Part shown: in pieces, positions 38,844-47,742 of the stretch | How the letters are laid out: each line of letters starts with the position of its first letter | Numbering within the stretch: position 1 is the stretch's first letter | Origin: Calothrix sp. NIES-3974 | Lineage (GTDB): Bacteria; Cyanobacteriota; Cyanobacteriia; Cyanobacteriales; Nostocaceae | Length of the DNA: 64,000 nt | Reading direction: 5' to 3' | NCBI RefSeq assembly: GCF_002368395.1 | Contig: NZ_AP018254.1 | Span: 682,001-746,000 of the forward strand | Made by a program: the position numbers and the translations under genes | The notes under the pieces: generated by a model | Told to the model about the DNA's origin: nothing | Databases searched by the model: none | What the model saw: only the letters and a program-made list of their open reading frames with translations

Positions 38844-39905
38844 TTACTTTTTGGCTTTAGTATCAACAGTCACTATTGCCGACATTTGGGGAGTAATGCG
38901 TGATTCGTAGCCTTGGAGACTTTCTGGATCTAGTTTGATTTTGAATGGAATCCGCTTACCACTTTGATTGTTTTGGCTATCTCCAGTAGTTCCATTGACG
39001 TTGACAACCGTGGACAGCATCCCATCCACTGTTCCTTTGAAAGTCTGACTAGGAAAAGCATTAATTCTGACTTTTACAGGTTGTCCAGGTTGGATTTTTT
39101 CAAATTGGTTTTCCTGGAAATTAGCAATAATCCAAGGATTGGGTTTAACAATGGTCATCAAGGACTGTCCTGGTTGAACCCGTTGACCAACTTGAACATT
39201 GGGGTTAGTCACTCGTCCTTCAGCCAAAGCCAAGATATTGGTTTGGGACAGCTTTAATTCCGCTTGTTTGAGTTCGGCTTGTTTTTGAGCAACTGTAGCT
39301 TGGGCTACTTGTAGCTGCTGTTGGATTAAATCGCGCTGTTGTTCTAGATTGGGTACAACTACCGGGGATGTACCAGCTTCCGTTCCTTGGGAGGGGACAG
39401 AAAGATTTGCGATCGCACTCAAGTTTTTCTGAGCCAATTCCACTTGTTTCTTGCTAGCTTCTAAAGCAGCTTTGGCTTGATTTAAACTCGCTTGGTATTC
39501 CCGTGGATCAAGCTTAATTAAAGCAGTTCCAGGTTTAACCTCCTGATTGGGTGTCACACTGACTTCCGTCACCACACCTACGACCGGTGACTCCACTTGA
39601 TACATATCAGCCGCAACATAGGCATTATCCGTCACCTTAAATTGCTGGGAGTACTGCCACCAACGATACCCGTAAACCGATGCAGCAACAGCTCCACCTC
39701 CTAACACTAAACCTGCGAGAATAGCTGGTAAGCGACGACGTAAGAATCCAGGACGTGGACGACTTTCACCCATCTCCGGTTCATAACTATCATTCGATGC
39801 ATCCGTCGTCACAATAGCACTCGCTAGACCCTCCATCACCGGACTGGTGGGTGCATCAAAGTCGGTAACTGATTGGTTATTTTGGGAAGATTCTAGACTT
39901 TCCAT
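38844..39905 (-). CDS. HlyD/EmrA-type membrane fusion protein
   Basis: 353 aa. One membrane helix (about 54-75), a biotinyl-lipoyl-like segment (VESPVVGVVTEVSVTPNQEVKPGTALIKLD), a coiled-coil hairpin (about 130-220, rich in Q, A and L) and a beta domain with GQRVQPGQSLMTIVKPNPWIIANF. This is the adaptor of tripartite efflux pumps that joins an MFS (EmrB) or ABC pump to an outer-membrane channel. No pump or channel gene is next to it in the window. Start and length are normal. Confidence 0.88.
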   Translation of the reverse strand: MESLESSQNNQSVTDFDAPTSPVMEGLASAIVTTDASNDSYEPEMGESRPRPGFLRRRLPAILAGLVLGGGAVAASVYGYRWWQYSQQFKVTDNAYVAADMYQVESPVVGVVTEVSVTPNQEVKPGTALIKLDPREYQASLNQAKAALEASKKQVELAQKNLSAIANLSVPSQGTEAGTSPVVVPNLEQQRDLIQQQLQVAQATVAQKQAELKQAELKLSQTNILALAEGRVTNPNVQVGQRVQPGQSLMTIVKPNPWIIANFQENQFEKIQPGQPVKVRINAFPSQTFKGTVDGMLSTVVNVNGTTGDSQNNQSGKRIPFKIKLDPESLQGYESRITPQMSAIVTVDTKAKK

Positions 39906-40520
39906 CGATGGTCCTCGTCTTGGTAACTTTTTTGTACAATCTCGAATTTATACTTAAGTACAAGTTTGATATTGATCTCGACTGATAATATCAGACATAC
40001 GTTCCAAGGTTGCACCTCTTTACACTATTCAAGCACAACCTGAATGATAATTAACTGATCTAAACGATGATTTACTTAAATTTTGTTTAAGAAATGGTGT
40101 TTTTATCCTGATTTATACAATTCGGTTGAGAATATTTTATGGTTTGAATATAGAATAAGAGTTTTATATCAAAGAACACAGAATATAGGATATAGGAAAC
40201 AGTATCTCAAACGCAAGATAGAGTCCCCGTAAAAAAAATCACGAGAGAATAAAGAATAGAGAATAGCCTATATGCACTACTAACACCAAAATTCATAAAA
40301 CTGGTTTTTCCTTCAGTTGCTCGTCTTGCTGCGGGTCTGCACTACTCAATTTCAAGTCGATCTTGATATGGGGAAACTTCCAATCAAAGCATATAGCTTT
40401 AGCTTGACATGCAGCGTTAAATAACTCATTCCTACTCCCTGTACAGACGACCCGACGGGTAGTCTCTGCTCCCTACTCCTACAAGCGAGGAAATAGTAAT
40501 AATGGCGAATTTAAATCCAG
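39906..40520. other. Intergenic region of 615 bases
   Basis: Near 40440 there is a degenerate GTAGAGAC-family palindrome (ACAGACGACCCGACGGGTAG). No gene or clear promoter is seen. Confidence 0.45.
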
Positions 40521-41342
40521 CTAAAATTTGATGACCGGATGAATAAACTTGTATCCAGCAGCTTTAATTTTGGCATTGGAGACTTTTGCATTGTAATTAC
40601 GATTACTAGGTTGGGAACTATCCCAAGTCACAGGTGGTAAATTATGGACTTGACAAGTATTTTCAATCACTTGACGATTGGTCAAATTAGTATCATCAAC
40701 TAGGTTATAAATACCACTTAAATGGTAATGACGAGCATACTCGATTGCACCGACAATATCATCTAAATGAATCCAATTAGCAGGTTCTTTTCCTTCTCCT
40801 GGTCGGGTTTGTCCTGCAACACGGCTATAGATTTTCACCAATTCCCGTCCTGGTCCATAAATTCCCCCTAGACGCAAAATACATGCTTGGCGATTGGAAT
40901 TACTTGTTGCTAGTAATATTTGCTCTGTTTGAGCTAAAATCCGCTCATTTTCACTTTTGGGATTTAATGGTGTATCTTCGTTAACTAGCTGTCCATTTTG
41001 TTCGCCGTAAACTGAACAAGTGCTGGTGTAAATAATTTGTTTTACCTGGGTTTGATCAATCATCTGACTAATAGTTTGTGCTGTCTCTAAATAGGTTGCT
41101 TGATAGGAAGTCTTACGACCACCAGCAACACTAATCAATACACAGTCTTGATGCTCAATCACTGGTAAAATCGCCTCTGGATGATTAGCACGGGTTACGA
41201 ATACTTTTTGAGCAATATTATTTAATTCTGGGACACGTTCGGGGGTGGTAGTGGTAGCAGTAATGATTAAGGTCATTTTCTGTTGCCAATACTTAGCTAC
41301 AGCTGAACCGACATATCCACAGCCAATGATTGCGATGTTCAT
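40521..41342 (-). CDS. NAD-dependent epimerase/dehydratase-like protein
   Basis: 273 aa extended SDR. N-terminal IAIIGCGYVGSAVAKYW binds NAD(P); IIYTSTCSVYGEQNG provides the Ser and the Tyr that is normally part of YxxxK, although the Lys is not at the expected place. Later LRLGGIYGPGRELV and NWIHLDDIVGAI match the YeeZ-like group. These proteins are commonly called sugar epimerase-like; substrates are mostly unknown. It is downstream of an NmrA-type gene on the same strand, 63 bases away, so both may form an operon. Confidence 0.8.
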   Translation of the reverse strand: MNIAIIGCGYVGSAVAKYWQQKMTLIITATTTTPERVPELNNIAQKVFVTRANHPEAILPVIEHQDCVLISVAGGRKTSYQATYLETAQTISQMIDQTQVKQIIYTSTCSVYGEQNGQLVNEDTPLNPKSENERILAQTEQILLATSNSNRQACILRLGGIYGPGRELVKIYSRVAGQTRPGEGKEPANWIHLDDIVGAIEYARHYHLSGIYNLVDDTNLTNRQVIENTCQVHNLPPVTWDSSQPSNRNYNAKVSNAKIKAAGYKFIHPVIKF

Positions 41343-41405
41343 GATTATTTGGAATTTGTATGTAATATGAGCAAGTAATTTTATCTGATTGATGGTGAGA
41401 TTTAT

Positions 41406-42398
41406 TCAAAGATTTTCATAGGTAAGTTCCGTATTTGCCCAATTTGTTTCCTGCAAAAATTCCCGAAATGTTGTCAAAAGCCCAGGAAATTCTGCTCGTA
41501 ACTTCATCACATCAGCTTGATAACCTTTGGTGCTGTACCAGCGAATAATAGTGTAAAGCTCTTGCTGCATTAATAACAAAAAAATCCAAGCTGGTAGCTG
41601 TTTATGGGTGACTGTATTCCCCTGAACTTGGGAAAATATTTCTGCTATTTGTTGCGGTGTTAAGACATCCCCAGCTAGCTCAATTTCTTTGGCAATATAT
41701 TTTTCGGGATGCTGAATTACATAAGCAGCTACCCGACCCATATCTTTGGTTGTAATTAAATGTAAGGGTTTATCTTTGGGTATGGAAAAAGGAAAACTCC
41801 CTTTTAAAATTGATGGACGTGTATATTTCTTCCAAAATTCTTCCATAAACAAACAAGCACGCAGCATTGTTGTCGGTAAATTACTTTCCTGAAGAATTTG
41901 TTCTACTTTGTACTTTTGTTCGATGTGAGGAACTCCGGAATTTCTCTCAGCTCCACCAGCAGAATTATAGACAAAATGTTTAATATTTGCCTGTTTTGCT
42001 GCTTGTGCTAAACGATATGCTCTTGCAATTTCTTTCGGGTTGGGTTTAGCAGAATCAGTCGCAATACCATGACAATAAACAGCGGCAATATCTGTAAAAG
42101 CTCCAGGGAGGGATTTTTCATCGTCAAGGTCTGCTTCAATTATTTCCACTCCTAAATCAATTAGTTTTGATAATACAGAACGGTTGGGGTCTATTTTTCG
42201 AGTGATGACACGCAGGTTGGTGACTCCCTGCTGGAAAAATCCGTTGATAACGTTTCTACCTGTACCTCCAGTAACACCGATAAGTAGGACTTTGCTGTGA
42301 AAGTGTGTAGTGCTGCTAAACTGGACTTCAGATTTTTTGCTCGTATTTATATCTTCAGACATAATTGTATTGAGAGCATTAGAAAAAATTGTCTCCAT
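41406..42398 (-). CDS. NmrA-type NAD(P)-binding protein
   Basis: 330 aa atypical SDR. The cofactor motif is VLLIGVTGGTGRNVINGF; later KHFVYNSAGGAERNSGVPH and TMLRACLFMEEFW fit the NmrA/isoflavone-reductase-like group. These are redox sensors or reductases acting on small molecules. The frame starts at 42398, though the ATG at 42362 (MSEDINTS) is also possible. It is divergent from the RCCR-like gene with a 123-base spacer, so regulation may be shared. Confidence 0.8.
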   Translation of the reverse strand: METIFSNALNTIMSEDINTSKKSEVQFSSTTHFHSKVLLIGVTGGTGRNVINGFFQQGVTNLRVITRKIDPNRSVLSKLIDLGVEIIEADLDDEKSLPGAFTDIAAVYCHGIATDSAKPNPKEIARAYRLAQAAKQANIKHFVYNSAGGAERNSGVPHIEQKYKVEQILQESNLPTTMLRACLFMEEFWKKYTRPSILKGSFPFSIPKDKPLHLITTKDMGRVAAYVIQHPEKYIAKEIELAGDVLTPQQIAEIFSQVQGNTVTHKQLPAWIFLLLMQQELYTIIRWYSTKGYQADVMKLRAEFPGLLTTFREFLQETNWANTELTYENL

Positions 42399-42521
42399 AA
42401 ATTTGTGTTTGGGTTTACCAAAACAATAATCAAGGGTAAGTCAAGATAGTGAAATCACTTTATATATAAGATAATTATTGTTACTTTTTAATTGTATAGA
42501 AAAATGAGATTCTAGTAAAAA

Positions 42522-43271
42522 ATGACTAAGCAATCATCCCATAGGGATAATACAGCTATTTTTGAACAGTTATGGGGGATAACTCTGGAACTGCGACAAA
42601 AGTTAGAAGCACGTTTTGAATTACATCCAAATCTATCTACACAGGATTTACAAAGCTACTGTACCCCCACAGGAGAAGCGAATGGTTCATTAAATACTTT
42701 TTCTGGTCCGGAGATTACTTGGTTAGTTCATTCATGGATAAAAGCTCCTCAACTCAATTTTTGTAATATCCACCTCACTGTTTGGTTAGGGTCGCAGGTT
42801 CGCGTTCCCCATTTTGCTTTTGTAGTTGGTACTGTTCCACAGCTTTTCTTTTATATTGACTACGTACCTCGAAGTGACCTTTCTGTTGATTTGCAATCCT
42901 TTGACCGTTACTATGAACCAGTTAACGAAATTTTTGCCAATCTCCAGTCTGATTCTGCTTTTGAACGGTTTGTTAGTAAAGATGCGTATATGCGTCAAGC
43001 GATGTCACCTTCTCACTTGTGTTATACATGTCCACTGACTGAGGAAAAAATATCCCAAATTCACAAACTTGCTTTACAAATGTTCAATCTTTGGCTGACC
43101 TGGGTAGACGAAGCTGAGATGGTTCCACAACATGAGCGTAATGAATTATCTGCTCGTGATTTACTGGTTCGTCGAACTGTTGCAGAAAGAGACCCCGATA
43201 ACAAAATCGCTGTGGGTCTATTTGGGGAAGAACTGACAAATAAGTTAGTTCGCGCACTTTGGGGAGGTTAG
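42522..43271 (+). CDS. Red chlorophyll catabolite reductase-like protein
   Basis: 249 aa. The text PHFAFVVGTVPQLFFYIDYVP, RYYEPVNEIFANL and FVSKDAYMRQAMSPSHLCY follows plant red chlorophyll catabolite reductase (RCCR), a ferredoxin-dependent bilin reductase related to the FDBR fold that reduces the opened macrocycle of pheophorbide a. Cyanobacteria are not known to run the full plant pathway, so the substrate here is uncertain and may be another bilin. The neighbouring NmrA-type gene is divergent. Confidence 0.6.
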   Translation: MTKQSSHRDNTAIFEQLWGITLELRQKLEARFELHPNLSTQDLQSYCTPTGEANGSLNTFSGPEITWLVHSWIKAPQLNFCNIHLTVWLGSQVRVPHFAFVVGTVPQLFFYIDYVPRSDLSVDLQSFDRYYEPVNEIFANLQSDSAFERFVSKDAYMRQAMSPSHLCYTCPLTEEKISQIHKLALQMFNLWLTWVDEAEMVPQHERNELSARDLLVRRTVAERDPDNKIAVGLFGEELTNKLVRALWGG

Positions 43272-43342
43272 TCAATTCCCTGTAGGCTTATATCTTCCAC
43301 CACGTACAGGTTCAAAATAAATTTTACCGAAGAAATGGGTTG

Positions 43343-43373
43343 AAAGCCCTGTCCTTCTAGGACGGCTTTTTTT
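43343..43373. terminator. Terminator hairpin after the RCCR-like gene
   Basis: AAAGCC and GGCTTT form the outer stem, GTCC and GGAC the inner stem, followed by T4. It begins 72 bases after the RCCR-like stop. It also covers the stop codon of the small minus-strand gene, and may be the end of the decayed IS element. Confidence 0.6.
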
Positions 43374-43497
43374 CTTTCAGTTTATCAATCCAGTCCTCAA
43401 TTAGCTGAGTCATCGTCTTCTCTCTTTGCTCTGCAATTCTGCGAAGCTTTTCTAGTCGGGTCTTAGAGATGCGAACACTTAATCTTTCCTTTGGCAT
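43357..43497 (-). CDS. 46-aa ribbon-helix-helix protein next to a TnpB relic
   Basis: Too short for many gene finders. It reads MPKERLSVRISKTRLEKLRR, then IAEQREKTMTQLIEDWID and a Lys-rich end. This is the beta-strand plus two helices of CopG/MetJ-type repressors, with RLSVRIS as the DNA-contacting strand. It faces away from the broken tnpB, starting 55 bases from it. Small RHH genes in this arrangement are common companions of IS200/IS605-type elements in cyanobacteria. It is intact although the tnpB is not. Confidence 0.7.
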   Translation of the reverse strand: MPKERLSVRISKTRLEKLRRIAEQREKTMTQLIEDWIDKLKEKKPS

Positions 43498-43532
43498 TTT
43501 GTTAACGGCGCTGGCTTCCCAATAGCTACCCA

Positions 43533-43548
43533 CTTATGGTATCATAAG
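43533..43548 (+). repeat. Short hairpin before the tnpB remnant
   Basis: CTTATG-GTAT-CATAAG is a perfect 6-bp stem five bases before the tnpB start. IS200/IS605 ends carry such subterminal hairpins, but a boundary is not proven. Confidence 0.4.
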
Positions 43549-43552
43549 AGGT

Positions 43553-43834
43553 ATGAAAACACTGAAGTTTAAGTTTTATCAACATCAACGAAACCGATAC
43601 CTCCAGCAGTCCATTAATGCTGCGGGAGTGATTTGGAATCATTGCATTGTCCTCCATCGTCGGTACTAACGGATGTGGGGTAAGCACTTGTGTTGTGCGA
43701 AACTTCAGGTTCATATTGCCAAGCTGAGAAAGTGTAATTCTTTTTGGCAGTTGGTAGGTTCTCAAGCAGTGCAAGATATTTGTCAACGCATTGAGAGAGC
43801 CTACCAATTATTTTTTAAACACAACAAAATTTAA
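43553..43834 (+). pseudogene. tnpB remnant (IS200/IS605 family)
   Basis: The frame from ATG 43553 reads MKTLKFKFYQHQRNRYL, NAAGVIWNHCIVLHRRY, then an in-frame TAA, then HIAKLRKCNSFWQLVGSQ and QDICQRIERAYQLFFKHNK before a final stop at 43832. This is the N-terminal ~90 residues of TnpB, the RNA-guided nuclease of IS605-type elements. The RuvC and zinc-ribbon parts are missing, so the gene is dead. No tnpA is present. The following 270 bases show no remaining frame. Confidence 0.85.
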
Positions 43835-44113
43835 AAAACCAGTAAGGTGAGGTTGGATGGTAAATGACCCCACCCTGTAGATGTGGTTTAGCTGGGAAAA
43901 AGGGCTAATTTTGGAGGTGTAAAGGGCAACTACGTGCCATTTCTCACCTATACCATTAATATGGTGGAACACTAGCAACAACGCTTTACAGCTTACAGCT
44001 ACGCTAGAGTAATCCAAAATCTGTCTGAGAAAGTTTGGTGGAAGAATAAACCTCTCACGAACTTTCCGCAAACCTCTAAATCGAAAATTTTCTGGGATTG
44101 ATCGCGCGTTAAT

Positions 44114-44608
44114 TTAGGCTGTGACAGCTTGTAATTCCCGTTCAATCACTTGAATCAAATCTTGTGATTCGGGTGTAGTTCCACTTTTAAAACGAGCGAC
44201 TACTTCCCCATTTTTAGCAACTACAAATTTTTCAAAGTTCCACGATACATCCCCTTTCGGTTCCACTGAATTTGTTAATCTGGCATAGAGGGGATGTTGT
44301 TGGTCTCCTTTGGCGTGAACTTTGTCAAACAGTTCAAAACTTACTCCGTAGTTACGGGTACAAAAATTGACAATTTCTTCGTTTGTGCCTGGTTCTTGGG
44401 CACCAAAATCATTACAGGGAAAGCCAAGTACCCGCAATCCCTGAGATTGATATTTTTGGTGCAATTTTTCTAGTCCAGAATACTGTCCTGTATATCCACA
44501 GTAGGAGGCTACGTTAACAATTAACAGGACATTTCCTGTATATTCACTTAATTTCTTCTCTTCTCCAGTGATGGTTTTAACTGTAATATCGGCAACTGTG
44601 GTACTCAT
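44114..44608 (-). CDS. Glutathione peroxidase-like protein
   Basis: 164 aa thioredoxin-fold peroxidase. The peroxidatic Cys lies in NVASYCGYTGQY, the Gln/Trp partners in FPCNDFGAQEPGT and DVSWNFEKF. As in other bacterial and plant-like GPX proteins it has Cys instead of selenocysteine. It probably reduces lipid or hydrogen peroxide using thioredoxin or NADPH rather than glutathione. Length is normal and the gene stands alone. Confidence 0.93.
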   Translation of the reverse strand: MSTTVADITVKTITGEEKKLSEYTGNVLLIVNVASYCGYTGQYSGLEKLHQKYQSQGLRVLGFPCNDFGAQEPGTNEEIVNFCTRNYGVSFELFDKVHAKGDQQHPLYARLTNSVEPKGDVSWNFEKFVVAKNGEVVARFKSGTTPESQDLIQVIERELQAVTA

Positions 44609-44698
44609 AGGTAATGGCAGTGATTATCAATGGAATGATTGATCCATTGACCAGTTTCCCATATTTAGGCCATTTTCAAAAATCCCATCTATCTGAGA

Positions 44699-45562
44699 TT
44701 ATTCATGGACGGAACCATCTGGCATAATCATTCCCGATAGATTTGCACCGATGAGTTTAACTAATACGCGATCGCCGGAACTAACCCGCGCACCGGTTAA
44801 ATCAGCTCCTCGCAAATCCGCACCGCTCAAATCCGCACCAATCAAGTTAGCGGAACGTAGGTTTGCTTCCCGTAGGTCTGCAAGTAATAAATTAGCTCGG
44901 AATAGGTTGGCATCTTTTAAATTTGCACCACGTAAAATCACCTTGTGCATGAAGGTATCGCTTAAATTTGCACCACTGAGGTTGGCGTAACTCAGATTAC
45001 GTCCAGACAGGTCTTTGTTACTTAAGTTGGCGTTACTAAAATCTTTACCACTTAAATCTGGATGGGGTGCGGGTGGTTTAAACCGTTCTGAAGTGTCGTA
45101 GGGTGGACGGTAGGTTGATTGGGGGGATTTCGGTGGTGGGGTAGTCGATTGGGTTTGAGGTGGTTCTGGTTTTGGTGGTGGGGGTTTTGGGTCTGCTTTG
45201 GGTGGTTGGTAAGCAGACTGGTAGGTTTTTTGATAGGAATAGGTTTTGGTGGGTGTGGGAGGTTTGGGAGTTTTGGTGTGGGAAGAACTCCCATTGGAGC
45301 GGGAAGTTGCTTGATAAAACTTACTGTGAGATTGGGTCTTATGCGATCGCGTAACGGTTTCTATGGAGCATCGCAATTTTTCTCGTGCTTCGTTGATATC
45401 TTGCAATTTCCGTACCGCTTTTTCTCGTAAACGTTCATTTTCCGGGGGAATGCGGTCAGGATGCCAAATGAATGCTAAATCCTTATAAGCCTGGTTGACC
45501 TCATCGATGGAAGCTCCAGGCTCAAGTTCTAAAATACGGTAGTATCGCTCCAAATGTCGCAT
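44699..45562 (-). CDS. DnaJ-domain protein with pentapeptide repeats
   Basis: 287 aa. Residues 3-65 are a J-domain (YYRILELEPGASIDEVNQAYK, with HPD in FIWHPDRIPP) that stimulates Hsp70 ATPase. A Pro- and Lys-rich low-complexity linker (about 85-165) leads to about twelve A(N/D)L pentapeptides (168-275). It may direct DnaK to a specific client or surface. No signal peptide is present. The opposite strand shows long frames that come only from repetitive codons. Confidence 0.88.
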   Translation of the reverse strand: MRHLERYYRILELEPGASIDEVNQAYKDLAFIWHPDRIPPENERLREKAVRKLQDINEAREKLRCSIETVTRSHKTQSHSKFYQATSRSNGSSSHTKTPKPPTPTKTYSYQKTYQSAYQPPKADPKPPPPKPEPPQTQSTTPPPKSPQSTYRPPYDTSERFKPPAPHPDLSGKDFSNANLSNKDLSGRNLSYANLSGANLSDTFMHKVILRGANLKDANLFRANLLLADLREANLRSANLIGADLSGADLRGADLTGARVSSGDRVLVKLIGANLSGMIMPDGSVHE

Positions 45563-45725
45563 AAGACGTTTAGTTTTTGAGTCTATCTTTAATTATGTAA
45601 CTATGCTGTCCTTGCGTGCTATTTCTTGAAAATATGTTTGTATTTTCCCATGCTCACACAATTGAGACACTTAAAACATCCATAGTGAAATAGATACCGT
45701 GATGAAGTCTAGTTTAATTGACTAC

Positions 45726-46214
45726 TTACCACCAAATTAAACGCTCGCGAACTGCGCGCATATAAGCATGAATCGGGATTTGGTAAATTTCCACAATTAA
45801 CCACAAAATAATGACCAAGTGGGACATGAAGGTCATTCCCGTCCAAATGTAGGGCAACCAACTCAAAGGTACATCGGGATGGGGAGGAAAATTGTAGGCA
45901 ACCACACCAATCACAAAGGTCGGTAGAATAATAAAAGCAACAGCTGCGATCGCATAACCCCAACCAAATTCTACCCCTTCTAATTGGGCTTCTGTCCAAC
46001 CAAAACCATTCCAACGCCATACTAAAGGAGGTTGTCGTGATGGTAATTTTAACTGTTGTTGCTCCACATTCACGGTAAAAATTTGTTGACAAAAATCACA
46101 GGACATTGCCTCCATCAAGGGCATATGTGATATCTTCCCCACATGGCAAACTGGACAGGGATAGGTATCATGTTCATGGAAGGATGTTGCCAAAAGTTTT
46201 GAAGTGTGTTTCAT
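45726..46214 (-). CDS. Membrane protein with two N-terminal CxxC motifs
   Basis: 162 aa, not recognised. The N-terminal part has CPVC (about residue 20) and CDFC (about 38), a zinc-ribbon-like pair. Two hydrophobic stretches follow (about 88-108 and 123-143). It might be a small membrane sensor or assembly factor. Its function and partners are unknown. The gene stands alone between the DnaJ-pentapeptide gene and an intergenic region. Confidence 0.65.
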   Translation of the reverse strand: MKHTSKLLATSFHEHDTYPCPVCHVGKISHMPLMEAMSCDFCQQIFTVNVEQQQLKLPSRQPPLVWRWNGFGWTEAQLEGVEFGWGYAIAAVAFIILPTFVIGVVAYNFPPHPDVPLSWLPYIWTGMTFMSHLVIILWLIVEIYQIPIHAYMRAVRERLIWW

Positions 46215-46686
46215 AGAATCCGTCGTCCGTGAAGATAAAATGAATATTGTCCCGGATTTCTCGTATTTACGGTAGTAGGGAGAAACGACCCACCGGGTCG
46301 TCTGTTCCGGACTAGAGAATAGAACGAAAATTCAGTCGTTGCTCAAACCTTACCGTTCATTTATTCACTCATGAGAAATACAGGATTGGGGGTGATTAGA
46401 CCCTCATTCTCCCTGCTGAATCGCCAAATTACTGCAAAATTTTAGAAAATTTTCTTTTATTACGAATTATTCTAAATGATTAATTATTAATAAATTTCTC
46501 CATTTGACCCAATTTATCTAATTGTAGCTATTAGTCAAGCGATCGCGATACTTGCCAAGAAAGTAGAAACTAGGGAAACTGGTTAGGAATAAAAACAAAA
46601 AGCTCACTTTTTGACGGCGTAAAGTATAAGTTAATCGTTTCCTGTTCTTCTTGATCCTGTCTCCTATCTCCTCCCCGTCAACTAAC
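46215..46686. other. Intergenic region with a degraded dispersed element
   Basis: The degraded copy 4 of the ATTTCTCA-ended element spans about 46251-46384 and contains a palindrome AACGACCC/GGGTCGT at 46284-46302. No gene is seen. Confidence 0.5.
46251..46384 (+). repeat. Dispersed element with ATTTCTCA ends, copy 4 (degraded)
   Basis: It starts CCCGGATTTCTCGTATTTAC and ends CACTCATGAGAAATACAGG. The inner GTCGTTGCTCAAACCTTACC is a decayed form of the shared core. Confidence 0.55.
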
Positions 46687-47238
46687 ATGGATACTTCCCA
46701 AAGTCGTTTTTTCATCGCTCTGCTACCACCCCAACCCATACTCGATCAAGCTAACCACATTAAACAGTATTTTGCCGACAGATATAACAGTCGCAGTGCG
46801 CAAAAATCCCCACCCCACATCACTTTACAACCACCCTTCCTCTGGGAAAATCAGCAAATATCCACCCTGAAACAATCCCTAGAGTCCTTTGTCGCATCCA
46901 TTAAACCGATTCCCATCACTTTAAATAACTATGCCGCATTTCCACCCCGCGTCATCTATATCAATGTCCTCAAAACCTCAGAACTATTAACATTACAAAC
47001 CGATTTAATCTCCCATCTCCACACCCACCTACACATCCCCTCAGACAACCGTCCATTCACACCCCACATGACCGTCGCATTTCGAGACCTCACCAAAGCC
47101 AATTTTCACCTTGCTTGGTCGGAGTTTATCCATCGCTCCTTTGAATTTGAATTTTTCGCCACCAGTTTGACCCTACTACGTCATAATGGTCAGCGTTGGC
47201 TTGTGGATACGGAATTTCCGTTTCTGGAAGTTTTTTAA
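46687..47238 (+). CDS. 2'-5' RNA ligase-like 2H phosphoesterase
   Basis: 184 aa. Two catalytic HxT motifs are present: HITLQPPF (about residue 42) and HMTVAF (about 127), the pair that defines the LigT/2H fold. Members cleave or form 2',5' and cyclic phosphodiester bonds in RNA or ADP-ribose derivatives. The ATG at 46687 (MDTSQSRFF) is chosen; an upstream TTG extension has no family character. The gene stands alone before the decayed restriction-modification debris. Confidence 0.85.
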   Translation: MDTSQSRFFIALLPPQPILDQANHIKQYFADRYNSRSAQKSPPHITLQPPFLWENQQISTLKQSLESFVASIKPIPITLNNYAAFPPRVIYINVLKTSELLTLQTDLISHLHTHLHIPSDNRPFTPHMTVAFRDLTKANFHLAWSEFIHRSFEFEFFATSLTLLRHNGQRWLVDTEFPFLEVF

Positions 47239-47466
47239 TATGGGTTTGCTCATAGACTATTTTGTAGGGTACTGATATACTGTTGTTTCTTATCTGATAG
47301 GGAAGGACGATTCATTTGTGGTCAATCTGTCAAATATCTCCGAAAAATCACCAGAAACAGAGAATGATATTTTAGGAGAAATTAATATCTTAGATAGGCA
47401 GCTATTTTAATTTATTTAGAAACTCAAAAAACACAAGGTAACTTAAATAATAATAGTATACTTCGG

Positions 47467-47742
47467 ATGGTGAAAGGATACTTTGATGAAGTGGCTTGTG
47501 TAATTCAAGAATCTGCTCGTCTTCTTAAACCTGGTGCTATTTTATTTATGGTTAACGATAATGTACGTTATGCAGGTGTAAGTATTTCCGTTGATCTGAT
47601 TCTCTGTGATTTTGCTACACAATTGGGCTTTACTATAGAAAATATTTTACTTTTACCCAGTGATAAGGGTCATAGTAGCCAACAAATGGGCAATCACGGA
47701 CTAGAACCCCTAAGAAAATGCGTTTATGTCTGGAAAAAGTAG
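47467..47742 (+). pseudogene. C-terminal fragment of a DNA methyltransferase
   Basis: 91 codons with GYFDEVACVIQESARLLKPG, ILFMVNDNVRYAG, SVDLILCDFATQLGF and the end [21 protein letters not shown]. This is how the C-terminal third of site-specific DNA methyltransferases ends. The catalytic (D/N/S)PPY and SAM-binding parts are absent. The frame continues upstream without a start (NLNNNSILR). It overlaps a second truncated ORF, as in restriction-modification pairs. Confidence 0.7.

Noticed and set aside
43526-44071. Minus-strand frames over the tnpB remnant
   Set aside because: The plus strand gives a clear TnpB match, while these frames are unlike any protein I know.
44751-45430. Plus-strand frames opposite the DnaJ-pentapeptide gene
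   Set aside because: Products of pentapeptide and Pro/Lys linker codons read on the other strand (Trp/Gly-rich text).
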